Shown one piece after another: positions 43,174-52,767 of a stretch of 64,000 bases of DNA (the stretch's first letter is position 1; each line of letters opens with the position of its first letter). The stretch is from Fimbriimonadaceae bacterium (GTDB lineage: Bacteria; Armatimonadota; Fimbriimonadia; Fimbriimonadales; Fimbriimonadaceae). A program made the position numbers and the translations under genes. Location of the stretch: positions 351,564 through 415,563 of the forward strand of contig CP075366.1 in assembly GCA_019454145.1 (NCBI GenBank). The letters are read 5' to 3'. A model generated the notes under the pieces. The model was not told the origin of the DNA. It saw only the letters and a program-made list of their open reading frames with translations, and did no database searches.

Positions 43174-46100
43174 CTACTTTAGCTTAATTATTTCGGCATC
43201 AACTGTCTGCCGAATGCGCTGGACAAGTCCTGGCAAATCCTTCTTTTCTCCGGTCAAGGTGACAACCGACAAGTTTGAGCGTTTTTGAGCAGCATCAAAT
43301 TTTTGGATGTAGAGCTTCAGGGTGATTTTGTCATTTTCGACGGTGTAGCTCCCCGCGACGCGGAATACGTTGGGGTGCTTGCTGACATTGAGCCAAATTT
43401 TGAAGTTCGGCGAATCATCCAGCGCTTTGCCGACGAGTGGCTCTAAGCCAAGAGAGTCCACTTCATCTTCATCAAATGTTCCGATCAGAACTATTGGCTT
43501 AGGTGGCTTGAGGCCAATTTCACCGCGAAACGCTTCACGGGTGACGCCGATATCAAAACTACGGTTAGAGTTCGACTTTTTGAGTTCGGGCTTTTGAACC
43601 CCGGGCACACCGACTTCGTTGCGCAGAGATTCAACACGAGTTGCCGCGTAGGTCAGCCATTGTTGAACGTCAAGGAATAACTCTCCACTTGGGGTCGCGC
43701 GTAATCCTTCGGGTGAAACGCGGTCAATCGCTTCGAGGAGGGAATAAGTCAGCAGTCCGTGATCTACCTGCCGAGCTTCATAGCTGAGTTGATCGGCTGC
43801 GGCACCGGCAAGGAGCCAAGTTCCGGCCGAGTCTTTAATACTCTCATATGCACGAACGTAATCTGAACTCACGCTACGGTCGGAAATGATGTCGCTTGCC
43901 GCGGCACCGCTATGGCAAGTATCCAGAATGATCACCTGCTTATTCGCGGGAATTTTTGCGAGGGCGACCTGCATTTCTTCCGCTGAAATTGTATGGACAC
44001 CCAAAACAGCGGGGGTTATTTCCCCGGGATCAGCGCCATTAGTCAAGAAGAAATATCCTCTAGCATCGCCGATGGCGCTCGTGCCGTGCCCAGCAAAGAA
44101 CACCATGATAATGTCGCTGGAAGTAGCAACTTTTGACGTTTGTTCAAACCAATCGAGAATTTCTTTTCTACCTGGCTGAGTGTGTTCTTTATCTGTTGTC
44201 AAAACGGTCGTGTGGACACGCCCGGGGAGCAGTCTTTCGCCCGATTTAGAAATCGCATGCTCTAGTTCGATGGCATCCATTGGTGGGGCAGAAAGATCTC
44301 GTCGGTTGCCAACATAATCACCGACGCCAACGAACAAAGCGTACATATTGACCTGCGGAGTCGTCAGGTCATCAGGAATTCCGATGTCAACAGTGACGGG
44401 GAGTGAGGAAAGGTCGCCCTTCTTATTAGAAGCGACAACCGCAATTTCATTGCCTCGCCCGGCGGGCAGTTGGCTTGCCGGGAGTAGATACGATTTATAG
44501 TCATCAACATTGATACTGAAGTAGCCGGAGCCATCTCGGGTTTCGACAACTTTGCCGTTGAGTAGCACTCTGATTTTGCCAATTCCGCCGTTGTCTCGTT
44601 CTTCCAGAGTGACATTGATACGGTTTGGAGACCGCTCACTGCGTTCGACTTTGATTGTAGGGAAGAGTCGGATTTCTTTACGAGCTGGTACCGCCCGGCG
44701 AGGTTCGAGATCATATCCCGTGAGCTTGCCAAACAAGCCTGGCTCATAGAATAGTGCCTTGAACTGCGAGACGTCAATCGGCTCCAAGCCTTGATCCCAT
44801 TCGAGAACATAAGAAGCTCCTGTGACGTCGTTGGGGTCTTGAGCATCGAACCGCCCATCGCGATCCATCACGAGCCACTTGTCGTCGCCCATGAGAACAA
44901 ATGAACCCAGAGGTTCAGGCTTTTCAACGGTGCGGATTTCTTTCTGATCCCAAATAGTTGCTTGTTCGTTATCGTCAAGAACAATAACTCTTTGTGTGCC
45001 GGGGACAAAAGTAATTGATTCTACAGTTCCGTTTAAAGTCAACTCGACAATCGGTTTCATTTGTTCGATGTCTACAAAAACGATTTGTCGCCCTAGCGAA
45101 ATTGCGCAGAGTCCGTTGACTAAATCCCAGCTAGCGTCTAAATAGAACTCTTTGCTTCCGTGAAGCGTGAACTTGCCGATCTCTTCACCAGAAGATGGAT
45201 TGAGGGAAAGGAAATGGCTTTGTGTTGCAAGGAAAAGTTTTTTGCCATCGCCACTAAATTGAACTTTATAAGAAACTGGGTCGGTGCGCTCGGATCCATT
45301 GTATGTTGAGGTGATGGTCGGATATTTATATTCCCATGCAAGTTCTCCTGTATCCACTGAATAGGCTTGGAGAGAAGTGCGTGTCTGCACAAGAACAGGT
45401 TGTCCGCCAGCGAGCAAAAAGTCGTTGATGTCGAAGTAGTCGGTGAGTACAAACTTGCCGCCGAGCGTTTGAGTTTTCAGGTTGTAGATTTGGTAACGGT
45501 CATTCAGTTCATCGTTACCTTTGTTGAGCTTAATTAGAACGAGAGACCCGTCCGCAGATGGCTTGGCCCAATTCACGGCACGTTCTTCGTTGTAAATCTC
45601 ACGGACGTATGCTTCCTCGGGATCTTTAGACATATCAAATAAGTGCACAGAGTCTGCGTCGTAGGCAATCAGGTTTGATTCATCTGCCCAGTCGGCACCT
45701 AAGCACGCATTCCAAAAGCCAAATCGGATTTTGTCCGTTGCCATAGTCCATACGGCAAGGATTTCTTGGGCTTCTTCTTCTGGAGACTTAGCCGCTATGT
45801 ATCCAGGAGAAATAGCGTATTCGCCGGACTTGGAGGTCTTTATTGTTCGTGACCGCGCCGAGTACTGATTAGTAAAGTCAATTTTCCGAGAGTCGCAAAC
45901 GTAATGGGTGTTGAACGCATTAGATGGAAGAATTGCAACTCGTCCCGTATTACCGAAAAACTGGATGTTGCTGATCGGAGAAACTGCAGAGATTGTATTC
46001 GATGCAAAGGTTCCATCAACTAGCTTGTGCTGGACAATTCCCCCATCTTCATAGCCGACCCAAAAAACTGTTCCTTCGGGATTAAACGCCCCCGCAGTTG

Positions 46101-47148
46101 GGCCGCCTGCCCGAGTGAACGGATACTCTTCGGTTGTTTCTACGTTCCAGATTTTAAGGGGGTCGTATTCAACTCCCTCATAATCTTCGTAAGTTGCAAC
46201 CTTTAATCCATCGCGAGAGCGGCGGATTTCCCTGATTGCGTTCGAATATCCCTTCAGTTGCCGAAGTTCAGCAAAAGTTTTGCGGTCGTATATCGTCATT
46301 GTGCCGGTGGCACCCGCAACCAAAATTTCATCGAAAGATTTACCAACAAACAGGGCCGCCATTAAAGTTTGAGGTGCACTTCCTTTATCTCCGATAACGT
46401 GTTCCCAGGTTTTTAACTCAGAGCCAGATGGAAGGGCATAGAGATGAGCTTGGTTGTCTAATCCGGTTCCAAGCAGTTGAGAATTGTCGTGACTGATATC
46501 AACCCAAGCTGTGCCTTCTTTTGGGCCGGTAATTCGTTGAAGAGCTTTCGTAGTGAGGTTGAGAACCAGTAACTGGTCGGTTAGAGAACTCACCGCAATT
46601 AAGGAGGAATCGGCAGAAACCGCCAAATCACGAACCGCGACGTCGTTTTGTAGCCCGGATAGTTTTTCCCACTTGAAGAGAGGGGCCTTTAATAGCCAGA
46701 GCGAACCCTTTGATCCACCGATGACTACCGTTTGATCGTCGGGAGAAATAGTGAGCCGAGTGAATGTTTCAGAGCCGTTGTATTGAAGGCTGCCTAGCGT
46801 AGTTGCGGTCGCCGAGTTCCAAATGCGAACTTCCTCATTAGAAAGGGTGGCGATCAGCTTGCCAGAATCGGACATCAATGCTTGGCTAACCGCTGAGAAG
46901 GAGTGAGGAAGCACGCCCAAAAGACGCATGGATCTTGGTTCCCAAAGTCGAGGCGCATAACCTCGGTCGTGGGTGAGGAGCCGAGTGTGGTCAGGGGATT
47001 CCTGAATGTCTTCCAGTCTTTGGTCGCTGATAATGGGAATTAGACGAAGCCGACTTTGTTGAGACTGTGCTGGGAGCTGGCTGGCAATAAAGAGCGCCAC
47101 CGCTCCTAAGATGAATCTGAGATTCGAATTTATGGAGCGATGGCGCAT
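43174..47148 (-). CDS. Secreted WD40-like propeller protein with C-terminal caspase (C14) domain
   Basis: Very large exported protease candidate, 1324 residues. A signal peptide ends ASQLPAQSQQ. Residues of about 40-800 are WD40/YVTN-type propeller repeats (IATLSNEEVRIWNSATA, TMTIYDRKTFAELRQL). The C-terminal caspase-fold domain starts about residue 935 (YALFVGVGDYVGN). The catalytic His1021 lies in FFAGHGTS and Cys1078 in LDTCHSG. A further beta-rich domain ends the protein. It starts 29 bases after the smaller caspase gene on the same strand, with GAGGTAACCCCA before the ATG. Its 3' end is duplicated at 42131-42182. Targets unknown. Confidence 0.9.
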   Translation of the reverse strand: MRHRSINSNLRFILGAVALFIASQLPAQSQQSRLRLIPIISDQRLEDIQESPDHTRLLTHDRGYAPRLWEPRSMRLLGVLPHSFSAVSQALMSDSGKLIATLSNEEVRIWNSATATTLGSLQYNGSETFTRLTISPDDQTVVIGGSKGSLWLLKAPLFKWEKLSGLQNDVAVRDLAVSADSSLIAVSSLTDQLLVLNLTTKALQRITGPKEGTAWVDISHDNSQLLGTGLDNQAHLYALPSGSELKTWEHVIGDKGSAPQTLMAALFVGKSFDEILVAGATGTMTIYDRKTFAELRQLKGYSNAIREIRRSRDGLKVATYEDYEGVEYDPLKIWNVETTEEYPFTRAGGPTAGAFNPEGTVFWVGYEDGGIVQHKLVDGTFASNTISAVSPISNIQFFGNTGRVAILPSNAFNTHYVCDSRKIDFTNQYSARSRTIKTSKSGEYAISPGYIAAKSPEEEAQEILAVWTMATDKIRFGFWNACLGADWADESNLIAYDADSVHLFDMSKDPEEAYVREIYNEERAVNWAKPSADGSLVLIKLNKGNDELNDRYQIYNLKTQTLGGKFVLTDYFDINDFLLAGGQPVLVQTRTSLQAYSVDTGELAWEYKYPTITSTYNGSERTDPVSYKVQFSGDGKKLFLATQSHFLSLNPSSGEEIGKFTLHGSKEFYLDASWDLVNGLCAISLGRQIVFVDIEQMKPIVELTLNGTVESITFVPGTQRVIVLDDNEQATIWDQKEIRTVEKPEPLGSFVLMGDDKWLVMDRDGRFDAQDPNDVTGASYVLEWDQGLEPIDVSQFKALFYEPGLFGKLTGYDLEPRRAVPARKEIRLFPTIKVERSERSPNRINVTLEERDNGGIGKIRVLLNGKVVETRDGSGYFSINVDDYKSYLLPASQLPAGRGNEIAVVASNKKGDLSSLPVTVDIGIPDDLTTPQVNMYALFVGVGDYVGNRRDLSAPPMDAIELEHAISKSGERLLPGRVHTTVLTTDKEHTQPGRKEILDWFEQTSKVATSSDIIMVFFAGHGTSAIGDARGYFFLTNGADPGEITPAVLGVHTISAEEMQVALAKIPANKQVIILDTCHSGAAASDIISDRSVSSDYVRAYESIKDSAGTWLLAGAAADQLSYEARQVDHGLLTYSLLEAIDRVSPEGLRATPSGELFLDVQQWLTYAATRVESLRNEVGVPGVQKPELKKSNSNRSFDIGVTREAFRGEIGLKPPKPIVLIGTFDEDEVDSLGLEPLVGKALDDSPNFKIWLNVSKHPNVFRVAGSYTVENDKITLKLYIQKFDAAQKRSNLSVVTLTGEKKDLPGLVQRIRQTVDAEIIKLK
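43176..43227 (-). repeat. Native 3' end of the large caspase gene (repeat partner)
   Basis: Coding end of the caspase gene; 43190-43227 has an exact 38-base copy at 42145-42182 on the far side of the zinc-ribbon gene. Confidence 0.88.
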
Positions 47149-47177
47149 TGGGGTTACCTCTTTATTCTTTAACTTAC

Positions 47178-48098
47178 TTATGGAAGGATGATTGGCTTAT
47201 TGGCGCGATCAGCTGAAGATGACTCGAAGTTCGGGCCTTGATCGAACTGGGTTTCCATGCCGTTATCTTTGAACGACTGGTTGATTTCCTTCAAAGCTTC
47301 ATCCATGTATTCATAGATTGATTTGATCGGAGCATTCTTATCTTCGTTAATCATATCCATGAGCAAGAGAGTGAACAGACCATGAGCTTCGATTCCTTCA
47401 AGACCGCTGATATCTTTACTCGGCTTATCTTCTTGACTCGCGAACAAGAATACTGATTCTGCTTTGGTTTTGGTACCAGGAGCCATTTGTCGGCTCTTGA
47501 TTTGCATGAAGCCGTTCTTCACTTTTGTAGCAGCATTTGCTGATTTAGGCTTGAGCTTGCCCATACTTTTGTCAGAAATACGAACTTTGCCATCAATGTT
47601 GCGCGACATGCCCCCACTGAAGCAACTGTCGAAAATGAATGTGCAATTTACGCCGTTGAGTTTGAGAGTGTTGGCGATTTCGTTGAACAAGTCGCCAGGA
47701 ACAAGCATGTCGTCAGCAAGAACGATCACTTCTTCAATACCATCTTCCTCATCTTCATCTTCTACTTGTCCGCCATGACCAGAGTAGGAAAACACGACTT
47801 GGTCGCCAGGTTTTGCGGTGGAAATGAGCCATCGCACAGCATCCAAAAATTTGTCGGCGTTAGCATCTTTGTCAAGAAGCATTCGGGCATTGCTTGCCTT
47901 GACTCCGTATTTATCAATGAAAAAGCCGCGCATGACCTTGGCATCGTTGACACAACCTTTTAGATCAAAATCAACTTCTTTCCCAGCTTCGTCTTTCCCA
48001 GGAAGATAGTCATTGATCCCCATGGAAAGAGCATAAGTTTCTGCATAAGCAGCGACAGAAACCAAACATAGTGCGGCAATTGTGAGTAATTTCTTCAT
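47178..48098 (-). CDS. Secreted metacaspase-like protease
   Basis: Caspase-fold (peptidase C14) protein of 306 residues. A signal peptide MKKLLTIAALCLVSVAAYAE is followed by p20-like strands (TYALSMGINDYLPG), His108 in SYSGHGGQ and Cys159 in FDSCFSGG. An acidic DEDEEDG loop after the His is typical of metacaspases that bind calcium, and a late short p10-like region contains FLFASQEDKPS. It is upstream partner of the 1324-residue caspase in an apparent two-gene operon. AAGGGG lies 10 bases before the ATG, a normal ribosome site, unlike many genes here. Confidence 0.92.
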   Translation of the reverse strand: MKKLLTIAALCLVSVAAYAETYALSMGINDYLPGKDEAGKEVDFDLKGCVNDAKVMRGFFIDKYGVKASNARMLLDKDANADKFLDAVRWLISTAKPGDQVVFSYSGHGGQVEDEDEEDGIEEVIVLADDMLVPGDLFNEIANTLKLNGVNCTFIFDSCFSGGMSRNIDGKVRISDKSMGKLKPKSANAATKVKNGFMQIKSRQMAPGTKTKAESVFLFASQEDKPSKDISGLEGIEAHGLFTLLLMDMINEDKNAPIKSIYEYMDEALKEINQSFKDNGMETQFDQGPNFESSSADRANKPIILP

Positions 48099-48237
48099 TT
48101 TGTTTCCCCTTGAGTAACCCCAAAGTGTTTTTTGTTACTGAGAGGTGGACGAGCGGCTAATTATTGCGTTTCAAAGCGCAATAAGCATAGTCCCAATTTT
48201 AGCTGATTTACTAAGGCTGAATCTAGGTGTTTTGAAC

Positions 48238-49125
48238 CTAAAAAGCCATGTCACCGCGAAAACCGGGACAGGTCCCATTTGAAGAAATCTCGGCCCTTGT
48301 AAGAACGCCTTGGAAAGTGCCTAAGAAAAGAAGTCTGCTCTGCGTTCCAATCAAATCTCCAGGGGCAGTGCCGCGATCTTCGGTTCGCGCAAAGCGTGCA
48401 TGCCCGTCAACAAAACTGAAGTTCGCTCCTCCGGAAAATCCGCCTTTCAGTTTTTGGTTACCCCAAAGTTCAAAACCGTATCCAGCGACGGGATCGCTGA
48501 TGTTCCACATGAAGTTCATTGTCTGAGATCCTGGAGAATCTGGTTGGCAACTTGAAAACGTAAATGCCTGCTGTTGCGGACCAATGAGAGCGATTTCGCC
48601 CACTCGGTCAATAGCGGATTCACTTGCCGCCCCCGGGCGATCTGGATCACGATCTGCATGGGAAATCAAGTGGTTCATGGCAAACGTAACCCGGTAAAAA
48701 CCTTGAGACTGAGTGGTGTCGGTTGCAGACTTGCCTCCTGGCACCCAGTATCCCCGGGGATAAAACGCCGGATCAGTATTTGAACCGTTCGCAAAAATCT
48801 CGCGATTCTTAACGTAGTTCATCAAGCGGTCTGTCCAAAACGGCCCTTTTTGTCGGGCCGAATACGCCGGACTAGACCAAGAATCCGCAAAGGGAAAACT
48901 CAAAAAAGTGCTGTCGTTATCGGCGACATAAACAAGACTAGCGGTGCCGACTTGCTTGATGTGTGCTAAATCAACTGTACGCTTAGCGGCAGTTTTCGCC
49001 CGGGCAAATACTGGGAAGAGGATCGCCGCTAGTATGGCGATAATGGCAATAACGACGAGCAACTCAATGAGTGTAAAGGCAGAGCGTATGTGATTAATTC
49101 TAGAATTTCGCATGAAAGTATGCAT
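48238..49125 (-). CDS. Prepilin-type (pseudopilin) protein with H-X9-DG motif
   Basis: Type II/IV pseudopilin-like surface protein. The N-terminus has the prepilin peptidase site SAFTLIELLVVIAIIAIL, with cleavage before Phe, then FPVFARAKTAAKRT. The C-terminal part includes GGANFSFVDGHARFA, the H-X9-DG motif. Genes of this kind are highly amplified in Armatimonadota and Planctomycetes. The ATG at 49125 has TACTAT 8 nt upstream; an ATG at 49113 is the alternative. No pilus assembly genes are nearby. Confidence 0.9.
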   Translation of the reverse strand: MHTFMRNSRINHIRSAFTLIELLVVIAIIAILAAILFPVFARAKTAAKRTVDLAHIKQVGTASLVYVADNDSTFLSFPFADSWSSPAYSARQKGPFWTDRLMNYVKNREIFANGSNTDPAFYPRGYWVPGGKSATDTTQSQGFYRVTFAMNHLISHADRDPDRPGAASESAIDRVGEIALIGPQQQAFTFSSCQPDSPGSQTMNFMWNISDPVAGYGFELWGNQKLKGGFSGGANFSFVDGHARFARTEDRGTAPGDLIGTQSRLLFLGTFQGVLTRAEISSNGTCPGFRGDMAF

Positions 49126-49186
49126 GGCAACAAATAGTACCGTTGCAAACTTTCATGCTGTCTAGCTAGAAAACTGTCTGTAAGTT

Positions 49187-50413
49187 CTAGGTTTTAATAA
49201 CCTTTCGTTTTCTAAGGAGCGCAACTGCCGCAATTCCGCCTAAGATCATCACCGAAGGTTCCGGAACCGCGCCGGTGATAAGAAGATTGTAGTCGCCAGT
49301 TGTTTCTAAGCCAAGTACACCGGCGTAGTAGGTTCCTGTGTAAGTTGCTTCAAAGTTCAAAATAAGGGAATCTGTACTGTAGAAGCCCGCTCCAGTCATA
49401 AAACTATCACCAGCGTAGGATATATCAGTACTAGAAGCAATAAGAGTTCCTGCTGAGTTGTACAGCCCTAACGATGTGTTTGTTCTGTCAGGAATGATTA
49501 AATCGGAGAAGGTGTTTAGGGTCAGCAGGTTTCCCATCTGCGCTTCAAATTTGTAAAGGTCAAGCTGACCAACTGAACTTGTCCGACCAGTAATATTCAC
49601 GGCTGGTTTTCCACTCAAGAAAAGATTTGCAGAGGTGACTTCTTGAGCGGTCGCGAGCGTATCTTTACTTCCCGCGACTTCACTAACGGTTTTTCCAACT
49701 GTCGGAACCACTCCAGCGGCATATTCAAGCTTGTTGATAGACAGTTCGCTAAAAGTTTTTAGTCCGTCACCTAAGCCAAATATTGTCGCGCCGCTTGGGC
49801 CGCTCGACATAATCTTGCCGTTTTGCTGGCCTGTAATGCCTGCATATCCGGGTGCCTTTATTTCGGGGAGTCCGTAGGCGTCGTAGTGCTGAAGCCCAAA
49901 TGTGTGACCGAGTTCATGAGCAGCAATATTGCTCAAAGCATTTGCTAATCTGTCCAAATTGGCGACTTTTTCTGGAACCGTGGTTCCAGCAGTGAATGTG
50001 CTTCCAAACTTCCCAGAATAGATCACCGCACCATCTGTAATAGCTGAGTTTCGCCAATCTAACGTGCTGCTTAATCCAAGCAGGCCCGCCGCTCCCCCAG
50101 TTGCTCCGAACGAAAGAGTTGGATGAGGCACGCCGGGAACGTCTGCAAAATTATGAAATGAAACCGATGTAAAGGGTGCAAAAATCGCTTCCATCTTCGC
50201 CTTTACAGCGTGTTGAGTTGTAAGAAAATCAGAAGCCGTCCAAGAGAATGGCCCTCCATCCCCGTACCCTCCATCAACCCAAGATCCATGGAGGAGTGGC
50301 TCAGCACCAGAAAAATCTAAATACACTTCGACTGCATAAGCCTGCGGAATTGCAAGTACTGCTGCTAACAGTGCTGAAGCACGTAATACTGACGATAATG
50401 TTGGAGTTTTCAT
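49187..50413 (-). CDS. PEP-CTERM zinc metalloprotease
   Basis: Exported metalloprotease of the metzincin type. A signal peptide ends AIPQAYAVE. The zinc motif HELGHTFGLQH (HExxHxxGxxH) lies mid-protein, followed by a Met-turn-like KIMSSGPSG. A beta-sandwich domain of the pre-peptidase C type (about residues 260-390) follows. The C-terminus VPEPSVMILGGIAAVALLRKRK is a PEP-CTERM sorting signal, processed by an exosortase. The start at 50413 gives the signal peptide; a longer ORF start at 50479 does not. It is probably processed and anchored or released at the surface. Confidence 0.88.
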   Translation of the reverse strand: MKTPTLSSVLRASALLAAVLAIPQAYAVEVYLDFSGAEPLLHGSWVDGGYGDGGPFSWTASDFLTTQHAVKAKMEAIFAPFTSVSFHNFADVPGVPHPTLSFGATGGAAGLLGLSSTLDWRNSAITDGAVIYSGKFGSTFTAGTTVPEKVANLDRLANALSNIAAHELGHTFGLQHYDAYGLPEIKAPGYAGITGQQNGKIMSSGPSGATIFGLGDGLKTFSELSINKLEYAAGVVPTVGKTVSEVAGSKDTLATAQEVTSANLFLSGKPAVNITGRTSSVGQLDLYKFEAQMGNLLTLNTFSDLIIPDRTNTSLGLYNSAGTLIASSTDISYAGDSFMTGAGFYSTDSLILNFEATYTGTYYAGVLGLETTGDYNLLITGAVPEPSVMILGGIAAVALLRKRKVIKT

Positions 50414-50549
50414 GAGTGCCTGCCTTGGGATCGCTACCGCGACACTCGGCACTATAACAGAATCCCCGTACAAGTACAAGTGACAAGATTAACAGGTCTT
50501 GAAAGCCTTAACTCAGCAATAACACTGATCGTTTTTATTTATTCAAAAT

Positions 50550-51812
50550 TCAACCATGGATGGAGTATCGATGGCACAATTCTGTGACCTCGGCCTTGAT
50601 CCGCGCAATTTCTGATTCATTTTCGTAATTCTTAAGAACTTGTGCAATGAACGAAGCAATTTGCTTCATTTCCGCTTCCTTCATGCCTCGGGTAGTGACC
50701 GCTGGCGTTCCGAGTCGGATACCGCTGGTCACGAACGGTGACTCTGGATCGTTGGGAATCGAATTCTTATTTGTGGTGATGTTCGCGTGTTCCAGAACTT
50801 CCTGAGCGATTTTGCCTGTGACGCCGAACGGGCGGAGATCAACCAGCATCATGTGAGAATCTGTTCCACCGCTCACGATACGGAAGCCCTCAGCAATAAG
50901 TGCTTCGGCCAGCGTATGGGCGTTGAGCTTGACTTGGTGAGCGTATGTTTTGAACTCGGGTTGAGAGGCTTCCAGGAAGGCAACCGCTTTTCCGGCGATC
51001 ACGTGGCAAAGCGGGCCACCTTGCAAGCCAGGGAAGACCGTCTTGTTGATTTTTTTGATGGCATCGGCAGTGCCAAGGATCATGCCTCCGCGTGGGCCGC
51101 GAATTGACTTGTGGGTTGTGCTGGTCACGACTTCGCAGTAAGGAACTGGGTTGGGATATTCTCCCGCCGCGATCAATCCGCTGTAATGCGACATATCGCA
51201 CATGTGCATCGCGCCGACTTCATCGGCGATTGATTTAATGCGAGGGAAGTCGAACTCTCGGGAATAAGCAGTTGCGCCAGAAACAATGATTTTCGGCTTT
51301 GTTTCCATGGCGATGCGGTGCATTTCATCGTAATTGATGAATTCCGAATCGTCCACGCCGTATGCCGCCACGTTGTAAAGCTGACCACTGAAGTTCACGG
51401 GTGAGCCGTGTGTAAGGTGTCCACCGTGGGCCAGGTTCATCGCCATGAGAGTGTCGCCTGGCTTCATGAACGTGAAATAAACGGCCATATTCGCACTTGC
51501 TCCGCTGTGAGGTTGAACATTGGCCGCTTCTGCTCCGTACAACTCGCAGACCCGGTCAATGGCAAGTTGTTCGACTTTGTCAACAACATCGCAGCCACCA
51601 TAGTATCGTTTGCCGGGATAGCCTTCTGCGTATTTATCGGTGAAAACCGAGGCCATGGTTTGGCGAACCGCGAGTGAGGCAATGTTTTCGCTGGCGATGA
51701 GTTCCAGGTTGTCTTCTTGCCGATGCTCTTCTTCGGAAATCAGTTCCGCAATGGTTGGATCAACTTGATTAAGAGGTTTGCGGTGCGGGTGAGTCATCGG
51801 CGCGGTTGCCAT
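50550..51812 (-). CDS. glyA: Serine hydroxymethyltransferase
   Basis: PLP enzyme converting serine and tetrahydrofolate to glycine and methylene-THF. Family text: [16 protein letters not shown] near the N-terminus, [26 protein letters not shown], the PLP-lysine motif [16 protein letters not shown], and [19 protein letters not shown]. At 420 residues it is full length. The ATG is preceded at 6 nt by a perfect TATAAT (51819-51824). Confidence 0.97.
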   Translation of the reverse strand: MATAPMTHPHRKPLNQVDPTIAELISEEEHRQEDNLELIASENIASLAVRQTMASVFTDKYAEGYPGKRYYGGCDVVDKVEQLAIDRVCELYGAEAANVQPHSGASANMAVYFTFMKPGDTLMAMNLAHGGHLTHGSPVNFSGQLYNVAAYGVDDSEFINYDEMHRIAMETKPKIIVSGATAYSREFDFPRIKSIADEVGAMHMCDMSHYSGLIAAGEYPNPVPYCEVVTSTTHKSIRGPRGGMILGTADAIKKINKTVFPGLQGGPLCHVIAGKAVAFLEASQPEFKTYAHQVKLNAHTLAEALIAEGFRIVSGGTDSHMMLVDLRPFGVTGKIAQEVLEHANITTNKNSIPNDPESPFVTSGIRLGTPAVTTRGMKEAEMKQIASFIAQVLKNYENESEIARIKAEVTELCHRYSIHG

Positions 51813-51818
51813 ACCTAG

Positions 51819-51824
51819 ATTATA
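51819..51824 (-). promoter_or_regulatory. Perfect -10 box 6 nt before glyA
   Basis: TATAAT on the minus strand, followed by CTAGGT and the ATG. A transcript starting at the usual distance would begin at or within a base of the start codon, so glyA mRNA is predicted leaderless. Confidence 0.6.
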
Positions 51825-51875
51825 GTCTCCAATTGCATTTCATTTTCCGTGCGATTGAGGCCCACACTTGGTGCT

Positions 51876-52000
51876 GTGACTATTACTAGGTTTTCCCCGT
51901 AACCCTGCTGACCAGCATCTCTGCTAGCCGATATGTTTCACGGGTGAAGGGACATCGGGTGTTGCTGCTGGATGTTGATTTCGACCATGGAGGGTCCTGA
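51876..52000 (+). pseudogene. Remnant of a ParA/MinD-type ATPase N-terminus
   Basis: A GTG at 51876 opens MTITRFS, a typical ParA beginning. After a frame change and apparent loss of the P-loop, the frame from 51890 continues VTLLTSISASRYVSR and KGHRVLLLDVDFDHGGS, matching the helix and strand that follow the Walker motif in ParA/MinD proteins. It stops at TGA 51998-52000, overlapping the ATG of the next gene (TGATG). A short translated leader from the GTG at 51944 remains possible. Confidence 0.45.
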
Positions 52001-52767
52001 TGGACTTGGGCAAGGAAGAGAAACAAATTCAAGAAATTAAAGAACTCAAGGGTCAGCTTTTGGGCTGGCGCTGGGGTCTCACAGGGGTGAGCGTACTCGT
52101 CGCCATCACTGCCATCGGAACGGTCAACTCGTCGTTCCGCGGTTTGGTAGATAAAGGGCCGACGCAAGATAAGTTCGTTAAGCACCTCACAGATGAGATG
52201 AACAACGATGTGAAGCCTTTGATTGAAGACATGGCAAAACAAACGATTTCAGAAGTACAACCTGAAATCAACAAGGCTGTGGACGAAGTCAATGCGCAAA
52301 TGCCGGTTCTTGCACAAAACGCTTTGTCAGAACTTGATCAACTTCAAACAAACCTGCCAGTTCGTGGCGAAAAGGTTCTCCGAGAAGCTTTCGTTGCAAT
52401 GCTGCAAAAGAAAGAAGCTGATCTTCAAAAAATGTTCCCAGAAGCAACTGAAGAGCAAATCGACCGACTGCTGACCAACCTTGCAGAAAGCGCAAGCAAA
52501 GAAGCGGAAGGCGCAGCAGTTGAACTGTTTGGCAAGCACCACGATGCGTTGATGGCGATCCACAAGCACATTGCAGCGATGGGCGAAAAAGAGGCTCCAT
52601 CTCTTGCAGGTGTTGATCCTTCATGGGAAATGGGTCTGCTCGTTATGGATATTTTCCGGGAAGACCTGGAACGCAATCGCCCAGATAAGACTGCGGTGAT
52701 GGCTAAGAAAGCTGATGAATTCTCATCCGCACAAAAAGTGATTTCCAACAAAGGAGGAAAGAAGTGA
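52000..52767 (+). CDS. Membrane-anchored coiled-coil protein A
   Basis: 255 residues, no family recognised. A charged, coiled N-terminus (KEEKQIQEIKELKGQLLG) precedes one transmembrane helix (about 24-41). A long heptad-rich, Gln- and Glu-rich region (about 55-190) and an acidic C-terminus follow. Its layout matches that of the next gene, with which it overlaps by 4 bases, so they are probably a heteromeric pair. Its ATG overlaps the stop of the ParA-like remnant. Confidence 0.65.
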   Translation: MDLGKEEKQIQEIKELKGQLLGWRWGLTGVSVLVAITAIGTVNSSFRGLVDKGPTQDKFVKHLTDEMNNDVKPLIEDMAKQTISEVQPEINKAVDEVNAQMPVLAQNALSELDQLQTNLPVRGEKVLREAFVAMLQKKEADLQKMFPEATEEQIDRLLTNLAESASKEAEGAAVELFGKHHDALMAIHKHIAAMGEKEAPSLAGVDPSWEMGLLVMDIFREDLERNRPDKTAVMAKKADEFSSAQKVISNKGGKK

